64,000 nt of DNA from Chloroflexota bacterium (GCA_016191345.1 JACPOU010000042.1:23041-87040), one strand, 5' to 3'. Shown: positions 25,931-34,801, numbered from the stretch's first letter. Notes: a model not told the origin generated them from the letters alone. Numbers and translations: made by a program.

Positions 25931-27586
25931 TCATCCCGCGATTAGCTGCGACGTCTCGAAGGGGACGACCGGGAACGGAACAGGTCCGGCGGCCTGGGAG
26001 GGGCACGACACCGAGCTCGCGGGCTCGAGGTCGAGGAGCTTACCGGCGACAGTGGTCGGGAGCACGATCCGGCCCCGTTCGACGAGGTCGCCATCTCGCA
26101 GTGGTGCGAACGCGGCGGCTCCGCCGATCCCGTCCGCGAGCGTGATCAGCCAGACGCGGCCGCACGCGGCGCCGCCAAGGCCGGCGAGGTCGCCCCAGGT
26201 CGCCTCGTCCGGCGTCAGGCGGACACCGGCCTCGAGCAGGCCCTGCCCGCGGTAATACGGATCTGCCCCGGAATCCCAGGAGTAGAGGGGCCCGGGCAGC
26301 TCGGTGGGCGCCGCGGTGCGGCCGACGAGGTAGGCGACCGGGAAGTAGGACCGCGCATCGGCCGCCACCGCGATGTCTCCGGGGCGCATTCGAGCCTGCA
26401 GCTCGGCGACGACCTCCCGCGCCGGCGCCACGTTCAGACCGGAGCGCCACGTTGTGACCCACGTCGCCGCGCCGACCGCGAGGATCGCGGCGGCCGCCAG
26501 CGTGACGCCACGATGGGCAACCGTCGCCGCGCGCCCGCCGTCGCTCAGCGCGCCGGCTGCCCGTCGCAGCCCGGCGGCCACGAGGATGGCCACCGGGACG
26601 ATCGCGGCGCCGAAGTAGCGAGGGTCGAAGATCGGGTGCACCTGGCTGACCAGCCAGATGACCGGCACGAGTGCCACACCAGCGCCCAGCACCGGGACGA
26701 GGGCGCGCCCGGCATCCGCGCCCGCCGCATTGGCCGGCACCGTGCCCGGGGCGCGCGTGAGCGCCAACAGCCCGTAGCCGGCCACGGCCGCGATGGCAAG
26801 CCCGGCCAACGTTTCGCTGAACGGGAGCGCCGCCGGGTCCACCACCACACTCATGATCGGGCGCAGGACGTCGGGGATCGCCGGCCGGGGCGTCCAGAAC
26901 GGGCCGTCCCGCGCCACGCCGAGCAGGTTCGGGACCCACGGCAGGATCGTCGCGCCCCCGGCCGCGATCGCCACGACGGGGCGGAGCGACGGCCGCCGCC
27001 CTCGCAGCAAGGGCGCGACCGCGACGAGGAACTGCAGACCCGCGACCACGAGCCCATAGGTGAAGGTCCAGACCTCGATCGCCACGGCAACGAAGAGGAC
27101 AGCCGCCTCGAGATTCCGCAGCCGGCCGCTGGAGCGACCACTCGCGAGGCGCCAGAGCATCCACCAGGCGATCGTCGCGGCCGCGGCGTCCATCGCGTAC
27201 ATCCGTGCGTCGCGGGCGTTGGCGAGCGCGAGCGGCGACGCGGCGAGGATCGCCAGCACCCCGAGCCCCGTCGACCGGCCGAGGCTCTCGGTCGCCCACC
27301 GCCAGCCGGCGAGGACCAGCCCGAGTCCCCAGGCCGCGGAGAGGGCTCGGAGGGCTGCCTCGCTGTCGCCGGCGATCGCCATCCAGCCCTTCAGCACGAT
27401 CTGGTAGAGGGGCGGATAGGGCTCGACTGCCGCGTGACGAACGAGATCTTCGATCGGATACCGGGCGAGCAGCCACGAGGCGGCCTCGTCGCGGAAGAGC
27501 TGCCGGTCACCGGGGAAGGCGACGCGGGCCGCCACCGCCCCCGCCACAAGGAAGAGCGCGATGGCCGTGTGGCGGCCGCGGCTCAC
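25931..27586 (-). CDS. GT-C (GT39/ArnT-like) membrane glycosyltransferase
   Basis: A 551-residue polytopic protein. The N-terminal LFRDEAASWLLARYP carries the conserved acidic pair of PMT/ArnT-like enzymes, and the loop VEPYPPLYQIVLKGW follows. About eleven membrane helices are followed by a C-terminal soluble domain of about 130 residues, starting around VAELQARMRPGDIAVAADARSYF, as in other GT39-like proteins. The GTG start is preceded by no clear Shine-Dalgarno sequence. It lies after dodecin on the same strand. Substrate unknown. Confidence 0.8.
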   Translation of the reverse strand: MSRGRHTAIALFLVAGAVAARVAFPGDRQLFRDEAASWLLARYPIEDLVRHAAVEPYPPLYQIVLKGWMAIAGDSEAALRALSAAWGLGLVLAGWRWATESLGRSTGLGVLAILAASPLALANARDARMYAMDAAAATIAWWMLWRLASGRSSGRLRNLEAAVLFVAVAIEVWTFTYGLVVAGLQFLVAVAPLLRGRRPSLRPVVAIAAGGATILPWVPNLLGVARDGPFWTPRPAIPDVLRPIMSVVVDPAALPFSETLAGLAIAAVAGYGLLALTRAPGTVPANAAGADAGRALVPVLGAGVALVPVIWLVSQVHPIFDPRYFGAAIVPVAILVAAGLRRAAGALSDGGRAATVAHRGVTLAAAAILAVGAATWVTTWRSGLNVAPAREVVAELQARMRPGDIAVAADARSYFPVAYLVGRTAAPTELPGPLYSWDSGADPYYRGQGLLEAGVRLTPDEATWGDLAGLGGAACGRVWLITLADGIGGAAAFAPLRDGDLVERGRIVLPTTVAGKLLDLEPASSVSCPSQAAGPVPFPVVPFETSQLIAG

Positions 27587-27636
27587 CGGCGCGCGACCCG
27601 GCTCGAACCCGGCCTCGTCAGCCCCTGTACTCCTCG

Positions 27637-27840
27637 TCAGCCCTCGTACTCGAAGCCGATCTTGACCTCGACGTGGTACTCGACGATCTCGCCGTCCTCG
27701 ACCTTCGCCGACGACTTCACGACCTCGACCGACTTGATGTTGCGGACGGTCCGGGAGGCGGTGGCGACGGCCTGGCGCGCCGCGTCGCTCCAGGAGGTCG
27801 GGCTCGTCCCGACCATCTCGCGAATGATGATGACGCCCAC
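27637..27840 (-). CDS. Dodecin family flavin-binding protein
   Basis: A 67-residue protein of the dodecin family, which forms hollow dodecamers that store flavin. The VGTSPTSWSDAARQAVATAS and SVEVVKSSAKVEDGEIVEYHVEVKI segments match the family's helix and beta strands, including the Trp stacking on the flavin. I chose the GTG at 27840 because GAAGGGG lies just upstream; the frame is open to another GTG at 27858. A -10 box TAGACT is at 27885-27880. Confidence 0.88.
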   Translation of the reverse strand: MGVIIIREMVGTSPTSWSDAARQAVATASRTVRNIKSVEVVKSSAKVEDGEIVEYHVEVKIGFEYEG

Positions 27841-27937
27841 GGGATCCCCTTCACGCACGGCTCGAGACTCGACGGTCGAAGTCTACGGCGATGCTGAAGC
27901 GAGCCGGGGCGCCGCGCGGTTCGCCCCTCCGGCCAGG

Positions 27938-28285
27938 TCAGGCGCCGCCCGTCGCCTCGGATGTCACGAGGACGCCGGCGCGGACCTTGTCGAAGCAGCT
28001 GCTGCAATAGACCGGCCGATCGACCCTCGGCTCGAACGGCACCTTGGCTTGGTTGCCGCACGCGCCGCAGACCGCGACGTGGTACTCGCGCGGGCCACCC
28101 GGCATTCGAGCCTGCTTTGCCTTCGCCCGGCAGGCCAGACAGCGCTGCGGGACGTTCGCGAGCCCCTTTTCGGCGAAGAAGCGCTGCTCGCCGGCCGAGA
28201 AGATGAACGGCTCGCTGCAGTCTCGGCAGCTCAGGGTCCGGTCCAGGAACACCTCGGAGATCCTCCGCTGGATCGCTGTCGCCAT
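27938..28285 (-). CDS. Zinc-ribbon protein with two CxxC modules
   Basis: A 115-residue soluble protein. It has CRDCSEPFIFSAGEQRFFAEKG...RCLACR, the 'probable zinc-ribbon' module, and CGACGNQAKVPFEPRVDRPVYCSSCF, the CxxC-x17-CxxC module. Four CxxC pairs could bind two zinc ions. Proteins of this type are common in Chloroflexota and Firmicutes and of unknown role; binding to nucleic acid is a reasonable guess. The ATG at 28285 starts the conserved part; longer frames upstream are not conserved-looking. Confidence 0.8.
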   Translation of the reverse strand: MATAIQRRISEVFLDRTLSCRDCSEPFIFSAGEQRFFAEKGLANVPQRCLACRAKAKQARMPGGPREYHVAVCGACGNQAKVPFEPRVDRPVYCSSCFDKVRAGVLVTSEATGGA

Positions 28286-28533
28286 GCCGAGGCGCACGAA
28301 GCGACAACCGGGCAGGGGAGGCCCGCCGGAGGGCAGCGATGCGCGCGCTCGGTCCGCCCCGGCCAGATGGCCATAGCGGAACTGCGGACGAGGATACGCG
28401 CGCGGCGCGGGCGTCCGCACGAGATTCGCGCATTCGGGGTACCTGGCGTGCGGGATCCGTCGCGAGGCGGTCGTCGCCCCATCGGCGCCCAGCCCCGGGG
28501 AACCAGCCCCGGGACGCCGGCGTCGTGGCCGCC

Positions 28534-29457
28534 ATGAAGCGTCGGTCCGTGTCCCGCGTCCGGCGTCTCGGTGCCGTGAGCCCCATCCTCGGCCTCGCCA
28601 CGGTACTCGCCGCCTGTTCGCCGGGCCCATCCGTGTCGCCGAAGGCCGCCGGTTCCGGCGGTCCATCGACAGGCCCAACCGCGACGCCCGCCCCAACCAC
28701 ATCGAGCGGCGGCGTGGACCACGCGACCGGCGCCGCGGACGTCGTGCTCCGGTTCGAGGAGGGCGGTGGCTTCGTGCCGATGGGCTTCTTCGCGACCGAG
28801 GCCCCGATCTTCACCCTGTACGGCAACGGTACGGTCATCTTCAAGGACGGCCTCGCCGCACCACCGCCCGCCGATGACGGGGTCATCCGCGTCGCCCCGT
28901 ACATGACTGCGACGCTCACGGAGGACCAGGTCCAGACGCTCCTGCAATTCGCGATCGCCGACGGGGCGCTCGGCGTGGCCAGGGCGCAGTACCAGGGGGT
29001 CGGCGCGGATCTCCCGACGGCCACGTTCACGCTGGTCGCGGCCGGCACGAAGAAGACCGTCAGCGTCTCGGGCCTGGGCATGGACGGCGGCCCGACGCCG
29101 GACACGCCCGTCCTGCAGGCGCTCGCCGGGCTCGGCGACCGGCTCCGGAACTTCGCCCCGACTGTCGAGGGCGAGGTGGCCTGGGTGCCGGACCGCTGGC
29201 GCGGTGTGCTGACCGAGAATCTCGGCGGGCGTGCGCCCCGCGCGTGGCCGTGGCCGGGCGTGGCGCCAGAGGAGTGGGTCCAGCAGCAGGAGCCGACCGC
29301 GCCGCAGTTCCCGGTGCGGGAGATGACCCCGGCGGAGATCGATGCGCTCGAGCTCCAGGACATCGAGGGCGGCTTCAGCGGCCTGACCCTCACAGGCCCC
29401 GACGGCAAGGAGTACTTCTTCGCGATCCGCCCGCTGTTCCCGGACGAGGTCTACTGA
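28534..29457 (+). CDS. Predicted lipoprotein of unknown function
   Basis: A 307-residue protein with a basic start (MKRRSVSRVRR), a hydrophobic segment and the lipobox LAAC at about residues 25-28. A Ser/Pro/Thr-rich linker follows. The body contains TLYGNGTVIFKDG and LTEDQVQTLLQFAIADGAL, a pattern seen in secreted proteins of unknown function. The ATG at 28534 is preferred since it starts the signal peptide; the frame is open 65 codons further upstream. It converges with dnaB. Confidence 0.75.
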   Translation: MKRRSVSRVRRLGAVSPILGLATVLAACSPGPSVSPKAAGSGGPSTGPTATPAPTTSSGGVDHATGAADVVLRFEEGGGFVPMGFFATEAPIFTLYGNGTVIFKDGLAAPPPADDGVIRVAPYMTATLTEDQVQTLLQFAIADGALGVARAQYQGVGADLPTATFTLVAAGTKKTVSVSGLGMDGGPTPDTPVLQALAGLGDRLRNFAPTVEGEVAWVPDRWRGVLTENLGGRAPRAWPWPGVAPEEWVQQQEPTAPQFPVREMTPAEIDALELQDIEGGFSGLTLTGPDGKEYFFAIRPLFPDEVY

Positions 29458-29487
29458 GCCGGGGCGGGTCCTGGGCGCGGCGGCCCG

Positions 29488-30123
29488 CTACGCGTTCGCG
29501 TAGCGCTGGCCGGCGTAGTTCTGGAACCGCGTCTGGCTCTTCTTGAACCAGAGCTGGATGTCGCCGGTGGGGCCGTTGCGGTGCTTCGCGAGCTTCACGT
29601 TGATGACCTCGCCGTCCGCCTCCTGCTCTTCTCCGGCCCGCTCCTTCTCGCGATAGAGGAAGACGACGAGGTCCGCGTCCTGCTCGATCGCGCCGGACTC
29701 GCGAAGGTCCGACAGGCGCGGCTCCTTGGATTCGCGCATCTCCGGCTGACGGGACAGCTGCGAGAGCGCGATGACCGGGACCGAGAGCTCGCGCGCGAGC
29801 GCCTTCAGGCCGCGTGAGATCTCGCTGACCTCCTGGACGCGGTTCGAGTCGCGGTTCGTGGTGGTTGCCTGCATGAGCTGCAGGTAGTCCACGATCACGA
29901 GGTCCAGCCCGGATTCCGCCTGGAGGCGGCGGGCCTTGGTCCGGAGCTCCATCGACGTGATGTTCGGCGTGTCGTCGATGTAGACGGGCGCCGCGGACAG
30001 GTCGTTCATCGCCGGTGCGATACGGGCGAAGTCGAGCTCCTCGAGGAAGCCGCTCCGGAGGCGCTGGGAGTCGATGTTCGCGACGCTCGACAGCAGGCGG
30101 AGGACGAGCTGCTCCTTGCTCAT
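29488..30123 (-). CDS. dnaB: Replicative DNA helicase, C-terminal fragment after in-frame stop
   Basis: This part holds the second half of the RecA-like helicase domain: the Walker B region LDLVIVDYLQLMQ, the arginine-finger and L2 regions, and LAKHRNGPTGDIQLWF near the C-terminus. It begins with ATG-Ser-Lys-Glu, exactly the residues that follow Glu in the SLEMSKEQ motif of intact DnaB. It is in the same frame as the N-terminal part, separated only by TAA (30126-30124). The two parts together (236 + 1 + 211 codons) give the usual DnaB length of about 448. See the entry for the N-terminal part. Confidence 0.85.
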   Translation of the reverse strand: MSKEQLVLRLLSSVANIDSQRLRSGFLEELDFARIAPAMNDLSAAPVYIDDTPNITSMELRTKARRLQAESGLDLVIVDYLQLMQATTTNRDSNRVQEVSEISRGLKALARELSVPVIALSQLSRQPEMRESKEPRLSDLRESGAIEQDADLVVFLYREKERAGEEQEADGEVINVKLAKHRNGPTGDIQLWFKKSQTRFQNYAGQRYANA

Positions 30124-30834
30124 TTAGAGGCTGAAGACGCCGACGTTCTTGCGCTCGCGCACGGCCGCATACTCGGCGATGTTCAGCGCGAAGCTCGTCT
30201 TCCCGACCGACGGGCGGGCCGCGACGATGATCAGGTCGCTCTTCTGGAAGCCGGTGGTCAGGGCGTCGAGGTCCGGGAAGCCCGAGGTGATCCCACTGAG
30301 CTCGCCACGGTGGGCGTGGAGGTAGTCGAGGCGGTCGTATGCGGCGTGGAGCAGGTCCTTCAGCTGGCTGAAGCCGGCCGTGATCCGCCGGTTCGAGACC
30401 TGGAACAGCTCCGATTCCGCGCGGTCGATGGCCTCCTGGATCTCGGCCGGGTCCTCGTAGCCGATGCCGGCGATCTTCCCGGCTGCCCCGATGAGGTTCC
30501 GGAGGACGCCCTTGCGCTCGACGATCCGGGCGTACTGGACCGCATGGACGGCGGTTGGTGTCTGGTTCGAGAGGGTCGAGAGATAGCTGCGGCCGCCGAC
30601 CGCCTCCAGCTCATCCTTGCGCTCGAGCGTCTCGGCGACCGTCACGATGTCGACGGGCTCGCGCCGTTCGAACAGCTCGAGCATGGCCAGGTAGATCGTG
30701 CCGTGGGCCTGCCGGTAGAAGTCCTCCGGCCGCAGGAATTCCGCGACCTCGATGATCGTCTCGCGGTCGATGAGGATCGCGCCGAGAACCGACTGTTCGG
30801 CTTCGAGGCTCTGTGGCGGCAGGCGATCGATCAC
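30124..30834 (-). CDS. dnaB: Replicative DNA helicase, N-terminal fragment ending at in-frame TAA
   Basis: DnaB is the ring helicase that unwinds the replication fork. This part has the N-terminal helical domain (PQSLEAEQSVLGAILID, residues 6-22), the linker helix and the start of the RecA domain with Walker A ARPSVGKTSF (about residues 208-217). It ends NVGVFSL, then TAA where the conserved catalytic Glu of the SLEMS motif should be. One base change (GAA to TAA) would explain it. DnaB is essential, so this is either a sequence error, a strain polymorphism, or a broken copy with another dnaB elsewhere. GTG start. Confidence 0.88.
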   Translation of the reverse strand: MIDRLPPQSLEAEQSVLGAILIDRETIIEVAEFLRPEDFYRQAHGTIYLAMLELFERREPVDIVTVAETLERKDELEAVGGRSYLSTLSNQTPTAVHAVQYARIVERKGVLRNLIGAAGKIAGIGYEDPAEIQEAIDRAESELFQVSNRRITAGFSQLKDLLHAAYDRLDYLHAHRGELSGITSGFPDLDALTTGFQKSDLIIVAARPSVGKTSFALNIAEYAAVRERKNVGVFSL

Positions 30835-31105
30835 GGCGTGCTCAGACTCCGGTGGGGGCGTGTCATCTCGAGTGTCACGGCGCGGCCGGCCATCCGATAG
30901 TGGCTTATCCCCGCCGGAACTCGAGGCAGACCTGAATCAGGTGGACGCCGCGTCCGGAAGTGTGGATGGGATGTGGATGACCTGGCGTGGCGCACAGACG
31001 CCGCCAGGCCAAGGCGGCGCCGAGGCTGGCGAGCGAGCGCACTGGACGTGCGTGAGCGAGCCAACGCAGGCGCCAACGCCGGCCTGGCGGATGGATGGGC
31101 GCCAC

Positions 31106-31756
31106 CTAGTCGAGGCGGCGGATGACGCCGATGAGCTTCCCCTGGATCCGCACGTCCGGATAGATCTGCGGCGGGTAGGCCGAGTTCGCGGGCTGGAGCC
31201 GAACGTGGTCCTTCTCGCGGAAGAACGTCTTCAGGGTCACCGCGTTCTCCTCGACCTGGGCCACGACGATATCCCCGTTGCGGGCCGTCGTCTGGGGCCG
31301 GATGAGCACGAAGTCGCCGTCCGCGATGTGGGCGTCGATCATCGAGTCGCCGCGGACGCGGAGGACGTACGCATCGCCTCCCGGGGCGAGGATCTCCGGG
31401 ATGGCCATCGTCTCCGAGGCGTCCTGGTACGCCTCGATGGGGCCGCCGGCCGCGATCTCGCCGATGATCGGGACCACGTGCGCGTCCGCGCTCGTGGACT
31501 GCGGGACGAGCTCGCTCGACAGGCCGAGCGAGATCGCGGCGGTGGGCGTCAGCCGGATCGCTCGCGACTGCGCGGCGCCCCGCTCGAGATAGCCGTCCCG
31601 CTCCAGGACCTGAAGGTGGTGGTGGACCGCCGAGGTGGAGTTGAGACCCACCGCCAGGCCGATCTCACGCACCGACGGGGGATAGCCGCGCGCGCGAAGG
31701 GTTGCGGCGATGTGGTGAAGGATCTTCAGCTTGCGATCCGCGTCGTGCCTGGTCAT
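31106..31756 (-). CDS. lexA: SOS repressor LexA
   Basis: It represses DNA-damage genes and cleaves itself when RecA is activated. The 216-residue protein has an N-terminal winged helix (YPPSVREIGLAVGLNSTSAVHHHL, recognition helix), the cleavage site EIAAGGPIEA with Ala-Gly, the catalytic Ser in RGDSMIDAHI and the Lys in AVTLKTFF. The ATG at 31756 is placed by AGGAGG four bases upstream; a longer frame to 31972 would run through the promoter. Its promoter contains a perfect SOS box, so it represses itself. Confidence 0.96.
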   Translation of the reverse strand: MTRHDADRKLKILHHIAATLRARGYPPSVREIGLAVGLNSTSAVHHHLQVLERDGYLERGAAQSRAIRLTPTAAISLGLSSELVPQSTSADAHVVPIIGEIAAGGPIEAYQDASETMAIPEILAPGGDAYVLRVRGDSMIDAHIADGDFVLIRPQTTARNGDIVVAQVEENAVTLKTFFREKDHVRLQPANSAYPPQIYPDVRIQGKLIGVIRRLD

Positions 31757-31781
31757 CTGGCCTCCTGGGGCGACTGCCTGC

Positions 31782-31809
31782 AGCATACCGAACGGACGTT
31801 CGATGTCAA
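31782..31809 (-). promoter_or_regulatory. lexA promoter with SOS box
   Basis: On the minus strand TTGACA (31809-31804) and TATGCT (31787-31782) are 16 bp apart. The 14-bp site CGAACGGACGTTCG as read on the plus strand (31789-31802) fills the spacer. It matches the CGAAC-N4-GTTCG LexA box of Gram-positive bacteria exactly. Confidence 0.88.
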
Positions 31810-31937
31810 GGGCCGCGTCGGCTGTCGCCGGGAGCGGCGACCCGGCTCGAACGTGCATCCGCGGTAAACTCCGCAACCCGCGGCATCCGGTGCGTTCTGT
31901 ACCCGGCCACGGCATCGGCAGGGAGGCGCGGCGGCGC

Positions 31938-32474
31938 ATGGCGCGACGGAAGACCGAGGATTCGAGAGGCAAGGGCGGGGGCTCCCGCAGTCGATCGAGG
32001 GGCGGCGCGGCTCGCCGGCTCCTCGGCCTGCTCGCATTTCTGCCGGTCGCCAGCCGCGCCCCGCTCTATGCCCGGCTTGTCTTCGCGCTCGTCGTGGATG
32101 ACCGGGTCCCCAATTCGAGGAAGGCGATGCTCGCCGGCGCCCTGGGCTACGTGGCGTTCGGCCGGGACATCGTCCCGGACGACATCCCGGTCCTCGGCGG
32201 CCTCGACGACCTCGTCGTGATCGCGGTTGCCCTCGATGTCTTCCTCGACGGGGTCGATGACGACGTCCTCGAGGAGAAGCTCGCTGAGCTGGGCATCGAT
32301 CGGGGCGCGTTCGACGATGATGTGGCCCGCATCCGCCGGTTCCTGCCGGGCCCCATCCGGCGGACGGTCCGCCGCCTGCCGGGGCTCCTCGGTGCGGCGG
32401 GCGAGGCATTGCAGCAATCCGGTCTCGGCCCCAGACTGCGGGCCTGGATCACCAGGGAGGACTCGATCGCGTGA
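31938..32474 (+). CDS. DUF1232 (YkvA-like) protein
   Basis: A 178-residue protein with a basic, Ser/Gly-rich N-terminus and a DUF1232 core. The core contains GALGYVAFGRDIVPDDIPVLGGLDDLVV (about residues 70-97), the typical 'Y-x-DLIPDxIPxxGxxDD' pattern. Members are probably membrane-associated; function is unknown. The ATG has GGGAGG upstream, and a -10-like TAAACT is at 31864-31869. The stop overlaps the rplI start (GTGA), so the two are coupled. It diverges from lexA. Confidence 0.8.
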   Translation: MARRKTEDSRGKGGGSRSRSRGGAARRLLGLLAFLPVASRAPLYARLVFALVVDDRVPNSRKAMLAGALGYVAFGRDIVPDDIPVLGGLDDLVVIAVALDVFLDGVDDDVLEEKLAELGIDRGAFDDDVARIRRFLPGPIRRTVRRLPGLLGAAGEALQQSGLGPRLRAWITREDSIA

Positions 32475-32917
32475 AGGTCATTCTGACCACGGACGTCGCC
32501 AAGATCGGCAAGTCGGGCGAGATGAAGACGGTTGCCGACGGCTTCGCCACGAACTACCTGATCCCGCAGAAGCTCGCGGTCCCGGCGTCCGGCGGCGCGT
32601 ACCGGGCATGGCAGCACGACATCGCCTCGCGCGAGGACAAGCGCAAGCGGGAGCGCGAGGATGCCGAGATCGCCGCGACGCGGATCGGTTCCACGACCCT
32701 CACCATGGGCGTCAAGGTGGGTGACGGCGGCAAGCTCTACGGCTCCATCACGGCCAAGGACATCGCCGACGCCCTCGCCCGCCGCGGGATCCAGGTCGAC
32801 AAGCACAAGATCGAGCTCGACGAGCCGCTCAAGTCGCTCGGGACGTACAAGGTCGCGATCAAGGTCTTCTCCGGCATGACGCCGGAAGTCACGGTGATCG
32901 TCGAGCCCAAGGGGTAG
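32471..32917 (+). CDS. rplI: 50S ribosomal protein L9
   Basis: L9 binds 23S rRNA near the L1 stalk. The 148-residue length is standard. The N-terminal domain reads VILTTDVAKIGKSGEMKTVADGFATNYLIPQ, with the conserved Gly and Lys residues, then the long connecting helix (EDKRKREREDAEIAATR) and the C-terminal domain ending ALARRGIQVDKHKIEL... In many bacteria rplI lies next to dnaB; here dnaB is about 1.6 kb away on the other strand, with lexA and a DUF1232 gene between. Confidence 0.95.
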   Translation: MKVILTTDVAKIGKSGEMKTVADGFATNYLIPQKLAVPASGGAYRAWQHDIASREDKRKREREDAEIAATRIGSTTLTMGVKVGDGGKLYGSITAKDIADALARRGIQVDKHKIELDEPLKSLGTYKVAIKVFSGMTPEVTVIVEPKG

Positions 32918-33324
32918 GTTCCCCGGCCGCGGACGGCTCTGCTGCCCCGGACGGCTCTGCTGCCCCGCGCCGTTCGAGGTGACCGGTCCGGGCCCTGACG
33001 TCCCGCGCCGCCCGGTCCGGTTCTGCGGCCCGGCGCCGCCCGGCCGGTTCTGCGGCCCGGCGCCGCCCCGACTTCCGGCCATATCGTCACCCGGGGACGC
33101 TTGGAGCAGATTCGAGCGGCCGGAGACCGGCGATCACGCCTGCCTCGCTCGGGATCCGTGCACGGATCCGGTCATCCGCGGCCTCGAAGGGCGCTCCGGG
33201 ACCCCGAGACGCTGACTGACCGTCCTCCGATGACGGTCTGCCCACATCGGGCGCGGTGGGAGGGCGCCGCGGCGGTGGCCGTCCGTGCCACTCCGCTGAC
33301 ACCGCCCAGGGTGAGAATGGCCTC
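32918..33324. other. Repeat-rich gap between rplI and dinB
   Basis: No gene is supported in these 407 bp. It holds two copies of CGGACGGCTCTGCTGCCC (about 32931-32970), two copies of a CCGGTTCTGCGGCCCGGC-type unit (about 33018-33066), an 18-bp perfect palindrome GGATCCGTGCACGGATCC (33152-33169), and the second copy of the 34-bp hairpin repeat (33216-33249). No LexA box was found upstream of dinB. Confidence 0.6.
33216..33249 (-). repeat. 34-bp hairpin repeat, copy B
   Basis: Reverse-oriented partner of 15568-15601 with 30 of 34 matching bases. It keeps the stem GACCGTC/GACGGTC and the flank CGATGTGG. It lies about 75 bp upstream of dinB. Confidence 0.65.
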
Positions 33325-34746
33325 GTGACGAGCCTTCCGGGGCCAGGGGCGACGACGCGGACGATCCTCCACGTCGACCTCGACGCGTTCTTCGCGTCGG
33401 TGGAGCAGCGCGATCACCCGGAGCTCCGCGGCCGGCCGGTCGTGGTCGGGATGGGCGGCAGCAACGACCGGGGCGTGGTCAGCGCCGCGTCCTACGAGGC
33501 GCGCCGGTTCGGCGTCCACTCGGCGATGCCGATCCGGACAGCCCGCCGCCTCTGCCCCGACTGCGTGTTCGTGGCGGTGAACGGCGCCCGGTATCAGCAC
33601 GTGAGCCGCGAGGTCATGGCGATCCTCCGGCGGTACACGCCGCTCGTGGAGCCCGTCTCCATCGACGAGGCGTTCCTCGACGTCACGGCGTCGCGCGGCC
33701 TCTTCGGCGACGGCGCGACGATCGGCGCGAGCATCAAGCGGGCCATCCGCGCGGAGCTTCAGCTCACCGCGTCGGTCGGCGTCGCGGCGACCAAGCTGGT
33801 GGCAAAGATCGGCTCGGACCTGCGAAAGCCTGACGGGCTGGTCGTCGTGCCGCCGGGCGAGGAGGGCGAGTTCCTCGCACCACTCCCGATCTCGCGCCTG
33901 TGGGGCGTGGGGCCGGCGACGGCCGCGGCGCTGCGCGACTTCAAGGTCGCCACGATTGGGGACCTCCAGGCCATGGACCGTGCCTCGCTCGTCCGGCGAT
34001 TCGGGCAGCACGGGGCGTCGCTCGTCGATCGGGCGCACGGGATCGATCCGGATCCGGTCGACGACCCGGACGGGGCGAAGTCGATCGGACACGAGACGAC
34101 GTTCGACGAGGACACCGCCGACATCGAGGTCATCGAGCGCACGCTCCTCGCGATGGCCGAGGGCGTGTCGGGCCGGCTCCGGAGCTCCGGGCTGAAGGCC
34201 TCGACCATCACCGTGAAGGTTCGGGACACCGGATTCAACACCGTCACCCGGCAGCGGACCCTGCCCGAGCCGACCGACCTCACCGACCCGATCTGGCGCG
34301 TCGCCATGGACCTTGCCCGGCCGGAGACCCGGGGCAAGCGGATCCGGCTCGTCGGAGTCACGGCGTCGGGGTTCGACGTGCGCGAGCAGCTCGGCCTCTT
34401 CGATGCGGACGACCCGCGGCAGCGGCGGGCGGTCGAGGCGGCCGACGAGCTTCGTCGCCGGTTCGGCCCGCGGGCGGTCACGCGCGCGCGCCTCCTCCGG
34501 GCCGGGTTGCCGGCGCCGTTCGAACGGGACTTCGGGACGGCGGCGGAGCGGCGGGGCGAACACGCGGCGGACGTCGAGCGATCGGGCCGGAAGCGGCGCC
34601 CCGAGGCGGGTCGCGGGCGGGGCGGCCGGGCGGAAGCGGCCGCCGGAGCGGCCGGCGCCGCGGACGACTTGGCCATCGACGGCCTCGCCGCGGGGCTCGA
34701 TGACCTGGCATCGGATGCCGACGACGAGCCGCCCGAACGGTCGTGA
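33325..34746 (+). CDS. dinB: Y-family DNA polymerase IV
   Basis: An error-prone translesion DNA polymerase. The 473-residue protein has DLDAFFASVEQ (first catalytic Asp, residues 18-28) and the SIDEAFLD motif with the second catalytic pair (about 112-119). Then come the helix-hairpin-helix thumb (ISRLWGVGPATAAAL) and little-finger domain. The motif EQLGLFD near residue 355 is the beta-clamp binding site. A C-terminal tail of about 90 residues is Arg/Gly/Ala- then Asp/Glu-rich and is probably disordered. The GTG start follows a weak GAGAAT box by six bases. The small SOS-controlled gene follows 170 bp downstream. Confidence 0.92.
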   Translation: MTSLPGPGATTRTILHVDLDAFFASVEQRDHPELRGRPVVVGMGGSNDRGVVSAASYEARRFGVHSAMPIRTARRLCPDCVFVAVNGARYQHVSREVMAILRRYTPLVEPVSIDEAFLDVTASRGLFGDGATIGASIKRAIRAELQLTASVGVAATKLVAKIGSDLRKPDGLVVVPPGEEGEFLAPLPISRLWGVGPATAAALRDFKVATIGDLQAMDRASLVRRFGQHGASLVDRAHGIDPDPVDDPDGAKSIGHETTFDEDTADIEVIERTLLAMAEGVSGRLRSSGLKASTITVKVRDTGFNTVTRQRTLPEPTDLTDPIWRVAMDLARPETRGKRIRLVGVTASGFDVREQLGLFDADDPRQRRAVEAADELRRRFGPRAVTRARLLRAGLPAPFERDFGTAAERRGEHAADVERSGRKRRPEAGRGRGGRAEAAAGAAGAADDLAIDGLAAGLDDLASDADDEPPERS

Positions 34747-34801
34747 CACGCGAGCTGGCACAGGCGAGGTCGAAGGTGACAGCCATCAGAAGCTGAATGG
34801 C

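Noticed and set aside
29488..30834. Intein, intron or programmed frameshift as the cause of the split dnaB
   Set aside because: The two parts are in the same frame and only the single stop codon separates them, with no inserted sequence.
30835..31105. Structured RNA between lexA and dnaB
   Set aside because: Several overlapping hairpins exist (for example CCTGGCG/CGCCAGG), but they compete with each other, there is no U-tract, and GC-rich text forms such stems often.
33256..33324. Longer dinB start upstream of 33325
   Set aside because: The extra residues are Gly/Arg-rich and read into the repeat-containing gap; the catalytic domain begins right after the GTG at 33325.
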